A stretch of DNA of 20,234 nucleotides from Enterococcus_G camelliae (GCF_042685105.1 NZ_JBHUMO010000062.1:1-20234), one strand, 5' to 3'; positions 1-7,120 are shown, counted from the stretch's first letter. Notes: a model not told the origin generated them from the letters alone. A program made the numbers and translations.

Positions 1-244
1 GTAGCTTAAGTTTGTTCGCTATAAATTCTTGTCCTGTGTGGATAGACTCGGTATCAGGAAAATCCTATGAGAGCCGATACTTTGTTTACCCATGAACCGA
101 ATTACTAGGTTATCGCAGTTATATCGCTGAGTGGCGACTTCTTCGGTATCCCGTATCTCAGGCAAGAAGAAACTACATTTGGGTCAAAGGGTTTTAAGTC
201 CGTAAGGACTCAGAACCCCGCGACTTAAATCGTGGGAGGTTCAG
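1..244 (+). mobile_element. Right end of an IS200/IS605-family element (partial)
   Basis: The final part, 189-244, has the layout typical of the right end of IS605-type elements that carry tnpB. It contains a hairpin AGTCC/GGACT (197-201 with 206-210). Next is a stem CCCGCGA/TCGTGGG (217-223 with 230-236) around a six-base loop, and it ends in GGAGGTTCAG. No long reading frame crosses 1-330, so any tnpB coding sequence must end at the left edge or outside the window; a TAA at 7-9 could be its stop, but two codons cannot prove this. The boundary at about 243/244 is inferred from the TTCA(G) cleavage-site pattern of the family. The rest of 10-188 is noncoding and probably belongs to the same element. 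Confidence 0.65.
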
Positions 245-262
245 TATCTGTGGCTCCTTTGT
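189..262 (+). ncRNA. Candidate 3' part of a TnpB guide RNA (omegaRNA) with its guide
   Basis: In IS200/IS605 elements the RNA that guides the TnpB nuclease is transcribed across the right end, and its guide is the flanking host DNA. Here 189-193 (GGGTT) can pair with 214-218 (AACCC), enclosing the AGTCC/GGACT hairpin. The same CCC is also used by the CCCGCGA/TCGTGGG stem (217-236), so the two pairings compete or form a pseudoknot. The element appears to end at 243/244, so the guide would start there and read GTATCTGTGGCTCC onward into the disrupted glucosaminidase gene. The RNA's 5' end cannot be placed. The call rests on structure and position only. Confidence 0.5.
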
Positions 263-797
263 TTTTTCCATACGACAATTATCGGATCCGATAACACCGG
301 CAGAAGATAGTGCTGTCGAAACGCCTTCTAAAGTGACCAAACAGGAATTTTTGGACAAGATTGTTCCACATGCTCAGGAACTGCAACAAGGCTATGGCGT
401 GTTGCCTAGTATTATTATTGGTCAAGCAATTCTTGAATCCAATTGGGGCACGAGTCAACTTGCTGCGGAGTACTATAATCTATTTGGAGTCAAAGCTTAT
501 GGTGATCAAAAGGCGATCACTTTGGATACAAAAGAATTTGTGAATGAACAGTGGATTACCATCAAAGGCAATTTTCGTGTTTATCAATCATGGGATGAGT
601 CATTGGATGATCACACACAATTATTAGTAAATGGAGTATCTTGGAATCCCCAAAAATATGAAAAGGTCTTAACGGCTAATTCTTATAAAGATGCAGCCTT
701 GGCGCTGCAGGAAGCTGGCTATGCCACGGATCCTGGTTATGCCGCTAAAATTGAGTCGGTGATTGAATCCTATCAATTGACTAAGTATGATCACTAA
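245..797 (+). pseudogene. 5'-truncated glucosaminidase-domain (FlgJ/LytG-type) peptidoglycan hydrolase
   Basis: The C-terminal 154 residues (from a GTG at 333) form a full glucosaminidase domain. The hallmark SIIIGQAILESNWG contains the likely catalytic Glu and is followed by YYNLFGVKA. Such enzymes cleave the glycan strands of peptidoglycan outside the membrane. The frame stays open upstream from 198. After the IS605 boundary it reads ICGSFVFSIRQLSD, then an acidic linker. This looks like the end of a membrane anchor or signal peptide. No ATG, GTG or TTG occurs in frame between 198 and 333, and the GTG at 333 has no ribosome binding site, so the insertion removed the start and most of the anchor. 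A cytoplasmic fragment from 333 would be in the wrong compartment. The next gene starts 13 bases after the stop, so the two were probably co-transcribed. Confidence 0.75.
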
Positions 798-810
798 GGA
801 GAAAAGGACA

Positions 811-1503
811 ATGAAGAACAAATTTGTACCAGAAGTAACTTCTGCTTTAAGACAAGATATTGTAAAAGTTCCTGAAGTAATTAAAGATGCAAGTGGCATC
901 CTTGTTTTTGGGAAACGAATCAAATCAATTTTATTTTCGACCGATATTGCAATTATCTATAATACGAATGCCGATGCAGTTATTGCGGTCTACCCTTTTA
1001 CCCCTCATCCGGGCATTACCAAAAGCATCATTGAGGCAGCCAACATTCCTGTTTTCTCAGGAGTTGGTGGGGGCTTAACGCAGGGACAACGCTCCGTCTA
1101 TATGAGTCTTTTTGCTGAATCGCAAGGATCGTTAGGGGTGGTTTTAAATGGCCCTACTCCACTTGAAACAGTTGAAGCTGTTTGTAAAGTAGTTGATATC
1201 CCAGTCATCAGCACGGTAACTAGTGTCTATACGGACATTGATGCAAAGCTTTCGGCAGGTGTGAAGATGATCAATATTAGTGCAGGCAAAAAAACTGCCG
1301 AGACGGTTCGTTTCTTTAGAGAAAAATACCCAGATCTTCCCATCATTGCGACAGGGGGACCAACCGATGATTTGATTCGTGAGACCATTGCTGCAGGTGC
1401 AAATGCAATTACGTACACACCTCCAACAAACGGCAAGTTGTTTAGCAAAAAGATGCAAAACTATCGTGAAGTTGAGAAGCAACAATTCGAATCCGAACAT
1501 TAA
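811..1503 (+). CDS. Uncharacterised TIM-barrel-like protein (230 aa)
   Basis: The ATG at 811 is chosen over an earlier start at 787 because AAGGAG (796-801) lies nine bases before it. The protein has alternating beta strands and helices, and glycine-rich turns typical of phosphate-binding TIM barrels: a GVGGG segment in the first half and IIATGGPTDD followed by AGANAITYTPP near the C-terminus. This resembles the phosphate cradle of ThiE/ThiG- or KDPG-aldolase-like folds, but no substrate can be assigned. There is no signal peptide or membrane segment, so it should be cytoplasmic. It directly follows the truncated glucosaminidase gene, whose stop overlaps its ribosome binding site, so it may have depended on that gene's promoter. 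The last codons and stop overlap a PurBox that serves the next operon. I recognise similar proteins in lactic acid bacteria only as hypothetical or generic 'hydrolase' entries. Confidence 0.8.
   Translation: MKNKFVPEVTSALRQDIVKVPEVIKDASGILVFGKRIKSILFSTDIAIIYNTNADAVIAVYPFTPHPGITKSIIEAANIPVFSGVGGGLTQGQRSVYMSLFAESQGSLGVVLNGPTPLETVEAVCKVVDIPVISTVTSVYTDIDAKLSAGVKMINISAGKKTAETVRFFREKYPDLPIIATGGPTDDLIRETIAAGANAITYTPPTNGKLFSKKMQNYREVEKQQFESEH
1489..1503 (+). promoter_or_regulatory. PurBox upstream of xpt
   Basis: GAATCCGAACATT matches 12 of 13 positions of the lactococcal PurBox AWWWCCGAACWWT. Its central G (1495) is exactly 41 bases upstream of the first base of the xpt -35 box, the same spacing as at purC and guaC. 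It overlaps the final codons and stop of the preceding gene. It is a likely binding site for PurR acting as an activator. Confidence 0.75.
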
Positions 1504-1535
1504 AGAAAAAAGAGAAAAAATGAGAGGGTTTCTTC

Positions 1536-1564
1536 TTGTTTTTTGCGTCATTTATCGACATAAT
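1536..1564 (+). promoter_or_regulatory. Promoter of the xpt-pbuX-purEKB operon
   Basis: The -35 TTGTTT (1536-1541) and -10 CATAAT (1559-1564) are separated by 17 bases. Transcription is expected to start near 1571, about 22 bases before the riboswitch aptamer. The -35 box is weak, which fits a promoter that needs an activator at the PurBox. Confidence 0.65.
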
Positions 1565-1592
1565 AGTGAAAGAGTTTTTCATAATTAGTATT

Positions 1593-1656
1593 ACTTATAT
1601 ATCGTCGTAATTGGTCGACAGTCTCTACCTGATACCGTAAATATCGGACTATAAGT
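1593..1656 (+). promoter_or_regulatory. Guanine (purine) riboswitch aptamer
   Basis: All parts of the purine riboswitch fold are present. P1 is ACTTATA/TATAAGT (1593-1599 with 1650-1656). P2 is GTCG/CGAC (1604-1607 with 1616-1619). The joining segment GTCTCTACC matches the family signature. P3 is CTGATA/TATCGG (1629-1634 with 1642-1647), closed by loop CCGTAAA. The GG of loop 2 (1613-1614) can pair with the CC of loop 3 (1635-1636). The specificity base in J3/1 (ACTAT) is C1649, equivalent to C74 of the B. subtilis xpt aptamer, so guanine or hypoxanthine is the expected ligand rather than adenine. It sits in front of xpt-pbuX, the classic target of this class. Confidence 0.93.
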
Positions 1657-1714
1657 AAAAAAGGCTTTTTTTCGTGCGTCTTTTTTGCAGTTTGCAGAGA
1701 AGATGCCTTTTTTT
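1657..1714 (+). terminator. Riboswitch-controlled transcription terminator
   Basis: AAAAAAGGC (1657-1665) pairs with GCCTTTTTT (1705-1713). The helix can extend inward through CTTTTTTTC against GAGAAGATG with G-U pairs, and it ends in a run of seven T. It lies directly after P1, where purine riboswitch expression platforms end transcription when ligand is bound. The competing antiterminator pairing is not obvious by eye. Confidence 0.65.
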
Positions 1715-1763
1715 ATAAACAGCTTTAAGAAAATGAATCGCATCGAAATAAGGAGCGGAATAA

Positions 1764-2348
1764 ATGAAAGAGTTAGTAGAACGGATACAAAACGATGGAC
1801 GGGTTCTGAATGAAGATGTGTTAAAAGTGGATCAATTTTTAACACACCAAGTTGATCCGGATCTAATGGAAAAAATTGGAACAGAGTTTGCTACATTTTT
1901 TGGGAACGAAGGTGTGACAAAAGTGGTAACATTGGAATCTTCAGGGATTTCTCCAGCTATTTTTACCGCCAAAGAATTGAGCGTTCCAATGATTTATGCG
2001 CGTAAGTCAAAAAGTTTAACCATGAATGAAGAATTGTTGACCTCTTCGGTTTACTCATTTACAAAACAACAGACAAATCAAATTTCCATTTCAAAAAAAT
2101 TTCTATCTCCGAATGATCGGGTACTTATTATTGATGATTTTCTAGCAAATGGTCAAGCAGCTAAAGGGTTAATTGAATTATGCCAACAAGCAGGTGCAAC
2201 TGTTGTGGGGGTTGGTATTGTTATCGAAAAAGCCTTTCAACCTGGGCATCAATTAATTGTCGATATGGGCGTTCCTGTTTATTCTTTGGCTCGGATAAAA
2301 TCCTTATCAATGAATCAAGTTTCTTTCTTAGAGGAGGATCAGGCGTGA
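1764..2348 (+). CDS. xpt: Xanthine phosphoribosyltransferase
   Basis: This enzyme converts xanthine and PRPP to XMP in the cytoplasm, salvaging xanthine toward GMP. The 194-residue length is normal for the family. The PRPP-binding loop of type I phosphoribosyltransferases is seen at residues 121-131 (LIIDDFLANGQ). LESSGISPAIF near residues 57-67 and YARKSKS at 78-84 are typical of Xpt. AAGGAG (1750-1755) supports the ATG at 1764. It is the first gene of the unit controlled by the PurBox, promoter and guanine riboswitch upstream. Its stop codon overlaps the GTG start of pbuX (GTGA). Confidence 0.95.
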   Translation: MKELVERIQNDGRVLNEDVLKVDQFLTHQVDPDLMEKIGTEFATFFGNEGVTKVVTLESSGISPAIFTAKELSVPMIYARKSKSLTMNEELLTSSVYSFTKQQTNQISISKKFLSPNDRVLIIDDFLANGQAAKGLIELCQQAGATVVGVGIVIEKAFQPGHQLIVDMGVPVYSLARIKSLSMNQVSFLEEDQA

Positions 2349-3646
2349 ATAAATCAAGCAATGCGCAATCTGCTATTATTGGTATCCAGCATTTATTAGC
2401 GATGTACGCCGGAGCGGTGGCTGTGCCGTTACTGATTGGAACTGGACTCGGTCTTTCAAGTAGCCAACTGACCTATTTGATTTCAATCGACATTTTTATG
2501 TGTGGTGTTGCAACGTTGATTCAATTATCAGCTGGTAAATATTTTGGCATTGGCCTGCCCGTTATCCTAGGCTGTGCCATTCAAGGGGTTGGTCCAGCGA
2601 TTCTTATCGGAAAACAATCCGGGATTACGGCTGTATTTGGATCAATTATGGTTGCTGGGGCCGCTCTACTAGTGTGTGCAGGCTTTTTTTCAAAAATTAA
2701 GCGATTTTTCCCACCTATTGTAACGGGAACCGTTATTACGACAATTGGCCTAACCTTGATTCCAGTTGCAATTGAAAAAATGGGTGGTGGAAATCAAACT
2801 GCGGCAACTTTTGGCTCTCCATCGGCATTGCTACAAGCCTTTATCACGATCTTTTTAATCCTGATTGTGCAAGTATTTGGCAAAGGGTTTTTGCGGTCAA
2901 TTGCCGTTCTTGTCGGACTGGTCGGAGGTACCTTTGTTGCAGCTTTAATGGGGGATGTTTCCACCCAGTCTTTCCAGCAAGCTTCTTGGTTTCAATTGCC
3001 TCAAATTTTTTACTTCGGTAAACCAACATTTGATCCAGTTTCCAGCATTTTAATGTGTATTATCGTGATTGTTTGCATGGTTGAATCGACTGGTGTCTAT
3101 TTTGCATTGGCCGAAATCACCGGTAAAGAATTGACAGAAGATGATTTGAAGCGCGGTTACCGAACAGAAGGTCTCGCCATTCTTTTGGGAGGAATTGTCA
3201 ACACCTTTCCTCATACAGGTTTTTCGCAAAATGTGGGCTTAGTACAATTATCCGGAATTAAAACTCGGAATCCACTCTATTTTTCAGCTGGATTTCTGAT
3301 TATTTTGGGTCTGTTCCCAAAAATCGGTGCTTTGGCGCAAGTGATACCCGACGCGGTTTTGGGTGGCGGGATGTTAGTCATGTTTGGGATGGTTGCTGTT
3401 GCTGGCATGCGAATGTTAGCAAAAGTTGATTTTTCAGATGACCGTAATTTGCTGATTGTTGCGTTGTCCATCGGATTTGGTTTAGGATTTACGATTATGC
3501 CTGGTTTATTTAGTAGACTGCCAGAAACCGTTCAGATGTTTACCCAAAATGGGATTGTCATGAGCAGTTTCACAGCTGTTTTATTAAATGTATTGTTTCA
3601 TCGTTCAAATTTATCGAGTGAGTCGCAACCAATTAATCAAGAATAG
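2345..3646 (+). CDS. pbuX: Xanthine permease (NCS2 family)
   Basis: This integral membrane symporter imports xanthine, the substrate of the preceding Xpt. The 433-residue protein is strongly hydrophobic along its length, as expected for the 12-14 membrane segments of NCS2 carriers. Family motifs visible are GLPVILGCAIQGVGP in the first third, MVESTGVYFALAEITG in the middle and NTFPHTGFSQNVGLVQLSG after it. The start is the GTG at 2345, with GAGGAGG at 2331-2337; longer in-frame extensions run into xpt in another frame and are not real. The four-base GTGA overlap suggests translational coupling, so uptake and phosphoribosylation are made together under the guanine riboswitch. It could also carry related purines, but the pairing with xpt favours xanthine. 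Confidence 0.94.
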   Translation: MNKSSNAQSAIIGIQHLLAMYAGAVAVPLLIGTGLGLSSSQLTYLISIDIFMCGVATLIQLSAGKYFGIGLPVILGCAIQGVGPAILIGKQSGITAVFGSIMVAGAALLVCAGFFSKIKRFFPPIVTGTVITTIGLTLIPVAIEKMGGGNQTAATFGSPSALLQAFITIFLILIVQVFGKGFLRSIAVLVGLVGGTFVAALMGDVSTQSFQQASWFQLPQIFYFGKPTFDPVSSILMCIIVIVCMVESTGVYFALAEITGKELTEDDLKRGYRTEGLAILLGGIVNTFPHTGFSQNVGLVQLSGIKTRNPLYFSAGFLIILGLFPKIGALAQVIPDAVLGGGMLVMFGMVAVAGMRMLAKVDFSDDRNLLIVALSIGFGLGFTIMPGLFSRLPETVQMFTQNGIVMSSFTAVLLNVLFHRSNLSSESQPINQE

Positions 3647-3658
3647 GAGAATAAAGGC

Positions 3659-4144
3659 ATGAAAAGTGTGGCAATAGTTATGGGCAGTATTTCAGATTGG
3701 GAAACAATGAAAGAAAGTTGTACTGTATTGGAAAAATTTGGGATTCCCTATACCAAAGAAGTTGTATCCGCGCATCGGACACCAGATCGTTTGTTTGAAT
3801 TTGCCAAAAGTGCGCGTTCGAACAACCATGCAGTCATTATTGCAGGAGCAGGTGGAGCTGCTCATTTACCCGGAATGATTGCCTCACAAACGACCTTACC
3901 TGTAATCGGCGTACCTGTTCAAAGCAAGGCGTTAAATGGATTGGATTCCTTGTTGTCCATTGTGCAGATGCCAGGTGGCGTTCCAGTCGCTACGACAGCA
4001 ATTGGAAAATCTGGTGCAATTAATGCAGGTTTACTTGCTACTCAAATACTTTCCATATATGATAAAGAAATAGAAGAAAAATTGGCAAACTATCGCGAAG
4101 AAATGCGAATAGTTGTGGAAGAAAGTAGTGATCAACTTGACTAA
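3659..4144 (+). CDS. purE: N5-carboxyaminoimidazole ribonucleotide mutase
   Basis: PurE converts N5-CAIR, made by PurK, to CAIR in IMP synthesis. The 161-residue class I protein shows GSISDWETM at residues 9-17, SAHRTPDR with the catalytic-type His39, and the glycine-rich GAGGAAHLPGMIAS. These are the hallmarks of octameric PurE. A ribosome binding site (AGGAGA, from 3646) precedes the ATG at 3659, 12 bases after pbuX. Its last eight bases overlap the proposed TTG start of purK. Lying behind xpt-pbuX, it is under the same PurBox and guanine riboswitch, so two classes of purine gene share one leader. Confidence 0.96.
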   Translation: MKSVAIVMGSISDWETMKESCTVLEKFGIPYTKEVVSAHRTPDRLFEFAKSARSNNHAVIIAGAGGAAHLPGMIASQTTLPVIGVPVQSKALNGLDSLLSIVQMPGGVPVATTAIGKSGAINAGLLATQILSIYDKEIEEKLANYREEMRIVVEESSDQLD

Positions 4145-5255
4145 TCTATTAATGCCTGGTTCAACTATCGGTATTGTTGGCGGTGGACAACTTGGTAGAA
4201 TGATGGCAATTAGTGCGAAATATATGGGTTTTCGCGTAGGAATACTGGATCCAACCAATGATTGCCCAGCTGCCCAGGTAGCTGATTGGCACATTGTTGC
4301 ATCGTACGATGATCAGTTAGCACTGAATGAATTAGCTAAACGAAGTGATGTGATTACCTATGAATTTGAAAATGTCAGTGTGGAAGCTTTAAACAATCTT
4401 TTGCCTGACGCAAACATTCCTCAAGGAACGGATTTATTGGCAATTACTCAAGATCGTTTATTGGAAAAATCGTTTTTGGAGTCCAATAATATCGTAATCG
4501 CGCCTTACGCTACGATTATTAGCCCCACTGATATTCAGGATGCCATTGATAGTTTGGGGTATCCGTGTGTCTTAAAAACAACTCGTGGCGGCTATGATGG
4601 CAAAGGGCAACACGTACTAAAAAGTCGTGCAGACGTTGCGGAAGCAATGACATTACTGAGAGAAGGAACTTGCGAATTAGAAGCGTGGATTCCTTTTGAA
4701 AAGGAATTGTCGGTTATCGTTGCTGGTAATGGAACAGCTTATGTGACATTTCCAGTTGCTGAAAATATTCATCGCAACAATATCTTGTACCAAACGATTT
4801 CTCCAGCTAGGGTTGATGAGGAAGTCGCTAAAGAAGCGAAAAGGGTCGCAATGGAAATTGCAAAAGCGCTCCAATTAAGAGGTGTTTTAGCAGTTGAGAT
4901 GTTTTTGACCGAATCGGGCAGTATCTACGTGAACGAGTTGGCACCTCGCCCTCACAACTCAGGTCACCACACAATTGAGTCTTGTTCGATGAGCCAATTT
5001 GAAGCGCACATTCGTGGAATTTGCGGTTGGCCTTTAGCTGAAGTGGAAGAATTAAGCCCAGCAGTAATGGTGAACATTCTGGGAATTGAATTACAACGGA
5101 CATACCGAATGATTGAAAAGGAACCCGCTTGGCATTTCCATTATTATGGCAAAGACAAAGCCAAGGTGAATCGCAAAATGGGGCATCTTACTATTTTGAC
5201 AAAAGATGTCGAAAAGACGTTAGCTGAAATTGCGCAAACGCGTATTTGGGAATAA
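4137..5255 (+). CDS. purK: N5-carboxyaminoimidazole ribonucleotide synthase
   Basis: PurK is an ATP-grasp enzyme that makes N5-CAIR from AIR, ATP and bicarbonate, passing it to PurE. The N-terminal MPGSTIGIVGGGQLGRMM is the family's nucleotide-fold start. TTRGGYDGKGQ is the ATP-grasp glycine loop, and EMFLTESGSIYVNELAPRPHNSGH holds the metal-binding residues, including the usual ELAPRPHNSGH. I choose the TTG at 4137, giving 372 residues, because it leaves seven residues before the GSTIG strand, close to B. subtilis PurK. The ATG at 4152 has no ribosome binding site and would trim the N-terminus; a GTG at 4128 is also possible. The only weak site is GGAAGAAAG (4117-4125). The eight-base overlap with purE implies coupled translation. 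Confidence 0.93.
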   Translation: MTNLLMPGSTIGIVGGGQLGRMMAISAKYMGFRVGILDPTNDCPAAQVADWHIVASYDDQLALNELAKRSDVITYEFENVSVEALNNLLPDANIPQGTDLLAITQDRLLEKSFLESNNIVIAPYATIISPTDIQDAIDSLGYPCVLKTTRGGYDGKGQHVLKSRADVAEAMTLLREGTCELEAWIPFEKELSVIVAGNGTAYVTFPVAENIHRNNILYQTISPARVDEEVAKEAKRVAMEIAKALQLRGVLAVEMFLTESGSIYVNELAPRPHNSGHHTIESCSMSQFEAHIRGICGWPLAEVEELSPAVMVNILGIELQRTYRMIEKEPAWHFHYYGKDKAKVNRKMGHLTILTKDVEKTLAEIAQTRIWE

Positions 5256-5282
5256 AAATAAACCAATCAAAAGGAGAAAAAC

Positions 5283-6578
5283 ATGCTAGAACGATATACA
5301 AGACCAGAAATGGGAAACATTTGGACCGATGAAAACCGCTACCGCGCATGGTTAGAAGTGGAAATTCTTGCTACAGAAGCCTGGTCAGAATTAGGCGAAA
5401 TTCCTAAAGAAGACGTAAAAAAAATCCGAGCTAATGCCAATTTTGATACGCAACGGATTTTAGAAATTGAGCAACAAACACGTCATGATGTGGTTGCCTT
5501 CACCCGTGCGGTGTCTGAAACACTTGGAGAAGAGCGCAAGTGGGTTCATTATGGCTTGACATCAACAGATGTGGTTGACACAGCGTATGGTTATTTATTA
5601 AAACAAGCCAATGATATCCTAAGAAGAGATCTTGTTCGCCTAACAGAAGTGATTGGAAAGAAAGCAAAGGAACACAAATATACGGTTATGATGGGGCGGA
5701 CACATGGTGTACATGCAGAACCGACTACTTTCGGCTTGAAATTAGCTTTATGGTACTCAGAAATGAAGCGAAATATTGAACGTTTTGACCATGCTGCAGC
5801 TGGGGTTGAAGCAGGCAAAATAAGCGGTGCTGTTGGAACATTTGCGAATATTCCCCCTTACGTAGAAGCGTTCGTCTGTGATAAACTGGGAATTCGCGCT
5901 CAAGAGATATCAACCCAAGTGTTACCAAGGGACCTTCATGCAGAATATGTTGCAACCATGGCACTGATTGCAACAAGCATTGAAAAATTTGCAACAGAAA
6001 TTCGAGGCTTGCAAAAATCAGAAACACGCGAAGTGGAAGAATTTTTTGCAAAAGGACAAAAAGGATCTTCTGCTATGCCACATAAAAGAAATCCGATTGG
6101 GTCAGAAAACATGACGGGACTTGCTCGCGTTATTCGAGGACATGTTGTTACTGCTTATGAAGATGTTTCTCTATGGCATGAAAGAGATATTTCTCATTCA
6201 TCTGCAGAAAGAATTATTTTGCCTGACACAACTATTTTATTAAATTACATGTTGAATCGTTTTGCGACAATCGTGGAACAATTGACGGTCTTTCCGGAAA
6301 ATATGAAACGCAACATGAATGCCACGTTTGGCTTAATATACAGCCAACGTGTATTGCTAAAACTAATTGATCATGGTATGACTAGAGAAGAAGCTTATGA
6401 CTTGGTTCAACCGAAAACAGCCATTTCATGGGATGAACAAAAACCATTCCGACCATTGCTAGAACAAGACCAAAAAATTATGAGCATTCTATCAAAAGAA
6501 GAGTTAGATGATGCATTTGACTATCATCATCATTTAAAACAAGTGGATACGCTTTTTGAAAGAGTAGGATTGGCATAA
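5283..6578 (+). CDS. purB: Adenylosuccinate lyase
   Basis: PurB removes fumarate from SAICAR in the IMP pathway and from adenylosuccinate in AMP formation. The 431-residue length is typical of the bacterial tetramer. The fumarase/aspartase superfamily signature SSAMPHKRNP lies at residues 262-271 and contains the mobile catalytic serine loop. TSTDVVDTA and GRTHGVHAEP carry the other active-site residues, including the histidine. AAGGAG (5271-5276) precedes the ATG. It lies 27 bases after purK and is the last gene of the riboswitch-controlled unit, ending directly at a strong terminator. In B. subtilis purB leads straight into purC; here the operon is cut between them. Confidence 0.96.
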   Translation: MLERYTRPEMGNIWTDENRYRAWLEVEILATEAWSELGEIPKEDVKKIRANANFDTQRILEIEQQTRHDVVAFTRAVSETLGEERKWVHYGLTSTDVVDTAYGYLLKQANDILRRDLVRLTEVIGKKAKEHKYTVMMGRTHGVHAEPTTFGLKLALWYSEMKRNIERFDHAAAGVEAGKISGAVGTFANIPPYVEAFVCDKLGIRAQEISTQVLPRDLHAEYVATMALIATSIEKFATEIRGLQKSETREVEEFFAKGQKGSSAMPHKRNPIGSENMTGLARVIRGHVVTAYEDVSLWHERDISHSSAERIILPDTTILLNYMLNRFATIVEQLTVFPENMKRNMNATFGLIYSQRVLLKLIDHGMTREEAYDLVQPKTAISWDEQKPFRPLLEQDQKIMSILSKEELDDAFDYHHHLKQVDTLFERVGLA

Positions 6579-6579
6579 A

Positions 6580-6647
6580 AAAAGACCTATCATTAAACCG
6601 AGTGGAAGAGGAGAACCTCCTTTTATTCGGTGAATGATAGGTCTTTT
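6580..6647. terminator. Strong bidirectional terminator between purB and the minus-strand gene
   Basis: AAAAGACCTATCATT (6580-6594) pairs perfectly with 6633-6647. Inside it, ACCGA pairs with TCGGT and GAGG with CCTC, giving a long three-part hairpin. It is bounded by T-rich sequence on the plus strand and by seven A (6577-6583), read as T on the minus strand. It therefore ends both purB and the convergent gene at 6652-7014. Confidence 0.9.
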
Positions 6648-6651
6648 GTCG

Positions 6652-7014
6652 CTATTCAATGACAGGAACCTTTGATTGGCTATAATTGAGTAGTTCTTGT
6701 AAAAAATCAATCGATACTTCCTGAAAATTATAAAAAATTTTGAGGAAATGATACGTTTTAAAAAAATACGTGGTTTCAATTGTTTGGATGATTAATTCTT
6801 GATTTTTTTGATTTTGGTATTGAAAGACATTTCGATGTATCACATTTACTAGTTTTTTTTCATAAAAGTTTTTTAAAAAAGGGTGTATTTTTCGATAATT
6901 TGTATAAATTTCCGAATACATGACTTCATGAATATCACTAGTAAGTAACTCTTGTAAGTCTGTAGATAAAGAATCATAGAAAGTATGTGCATCAAGTGTC
7001 ATTTGATCCCTCAT
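6652..7014 (-). CDS. Hypothetical protein, 120 aa, between purB and purC
   Basis: I do not recognise this protein. It is mostly predicted helical, rich in Phe, Tyr, Asn and Gln, and has no signal peptide, membrane segment or clear metal or nucleotide motif. The aromatic run TTYFFKTYHFLKIFYNF is distinctive. The start at 7014 is supported by AGGTGGAGG on the minus strand (7032-7024), nine bases before it; a second Met four codons in (7002) is possible. A good sigmaA promoter lies upstream, and the gene ends five bases from the bidirectional terminator, so it forms a single-gene unit. It is transcribed divergently from purC and shares the 200-base control region that holds the PurBox. A regulatory role in purine metabolism is possible from position alone, but nothing in the sequence shows it. 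Confidence 0.75.
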   Translation of the reverse strand: MRDQMTLDAHTFYDSLSTDLQELLTSDIHEVMYSEIYTNYRKIHPFLKNFYEKKLVNVIHRNVFQYQNQKNQELIIQTIETTYFFKTYHFLKIFYNFQEVSIDFLQELLNYSQSKVPVIE

Positions 7015-7049
7015 TCGCCAAGCCCTCCACCTGTAATATTATCAAAAGA

Positions 7050-7078
7050 ACTATATCACAAACAAGTCGAAATGTAAA
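7050..7078 (-). promoter_or_regulatory. Promoter of the minus-strand gene 6652-7014
   Basis: On the minus strand the -35 TTTACA (7078-7073) and -10 TATAGT (7055-7050) are each five of six consensus bases and are 17 apart. The start would be near 7043, giving a leader of about 29 bases that carries the ribosome binding site. Confidence 0.65.
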
Positions 7079-7086
7079 CGCTTGTA
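7073..7086. promoter_or_regulatory. Possible catabolite-responsive element (cre)
   Basis: TGTAAACGCTTGTA differs at two positions from the near-palindromic CcpA site TGWAANCGNTNWCA. It covers the -35 box of the minus-strand gene, where CcpA binding would repress. The match is imperfect and the sequence is AT-rich, so this is only a candidate. Confidence 0.35.
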
Positions 7087-7105
7087 TTATTGATAGAATA
7101 TTTTT

Positions 7106-7120
7106 AAACACGAATATTAA
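7106..7120 (+). promoter_or_regulatory. PurBox upstream of purC
   Basis: AAACACGAATATTAA differs at one base from the site upstream of guaC and matches 10 of 13 positions of AWWWCCGAACWWT. The central G (7112) is 41 bases upstream of the first base of the purC -35 box. The sequence match alone is modest; the shared spacing makes the call. Confidence 0.68.

Noticed and set aside
1..330. tnpB coding sequence at the left edge
   Set aside because: Only two codons could precede the TAA at 7-9 in frame 1, and other frames do not resemble a TnpB C-terminus, so no CDS is claimed.
1504..1545. Terminator after the TIM-barrel gene
   Set aside because: A-rich and T-rich tracts can pair loosely, but there is no GC-containing stem before the T-run.
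1144..1551. Minus-strand and off-frame ORFs over the pur genes
   Set aside because: They lie opposite or out of frame with well-supported genes, lack ribosome binding sites and show no family motifs.
1593..1656. Adenine-sensing rather than guanine-sensing riboswitch
   Set aside because: The specificity base is C1649; adenine aptamers have U at that place.
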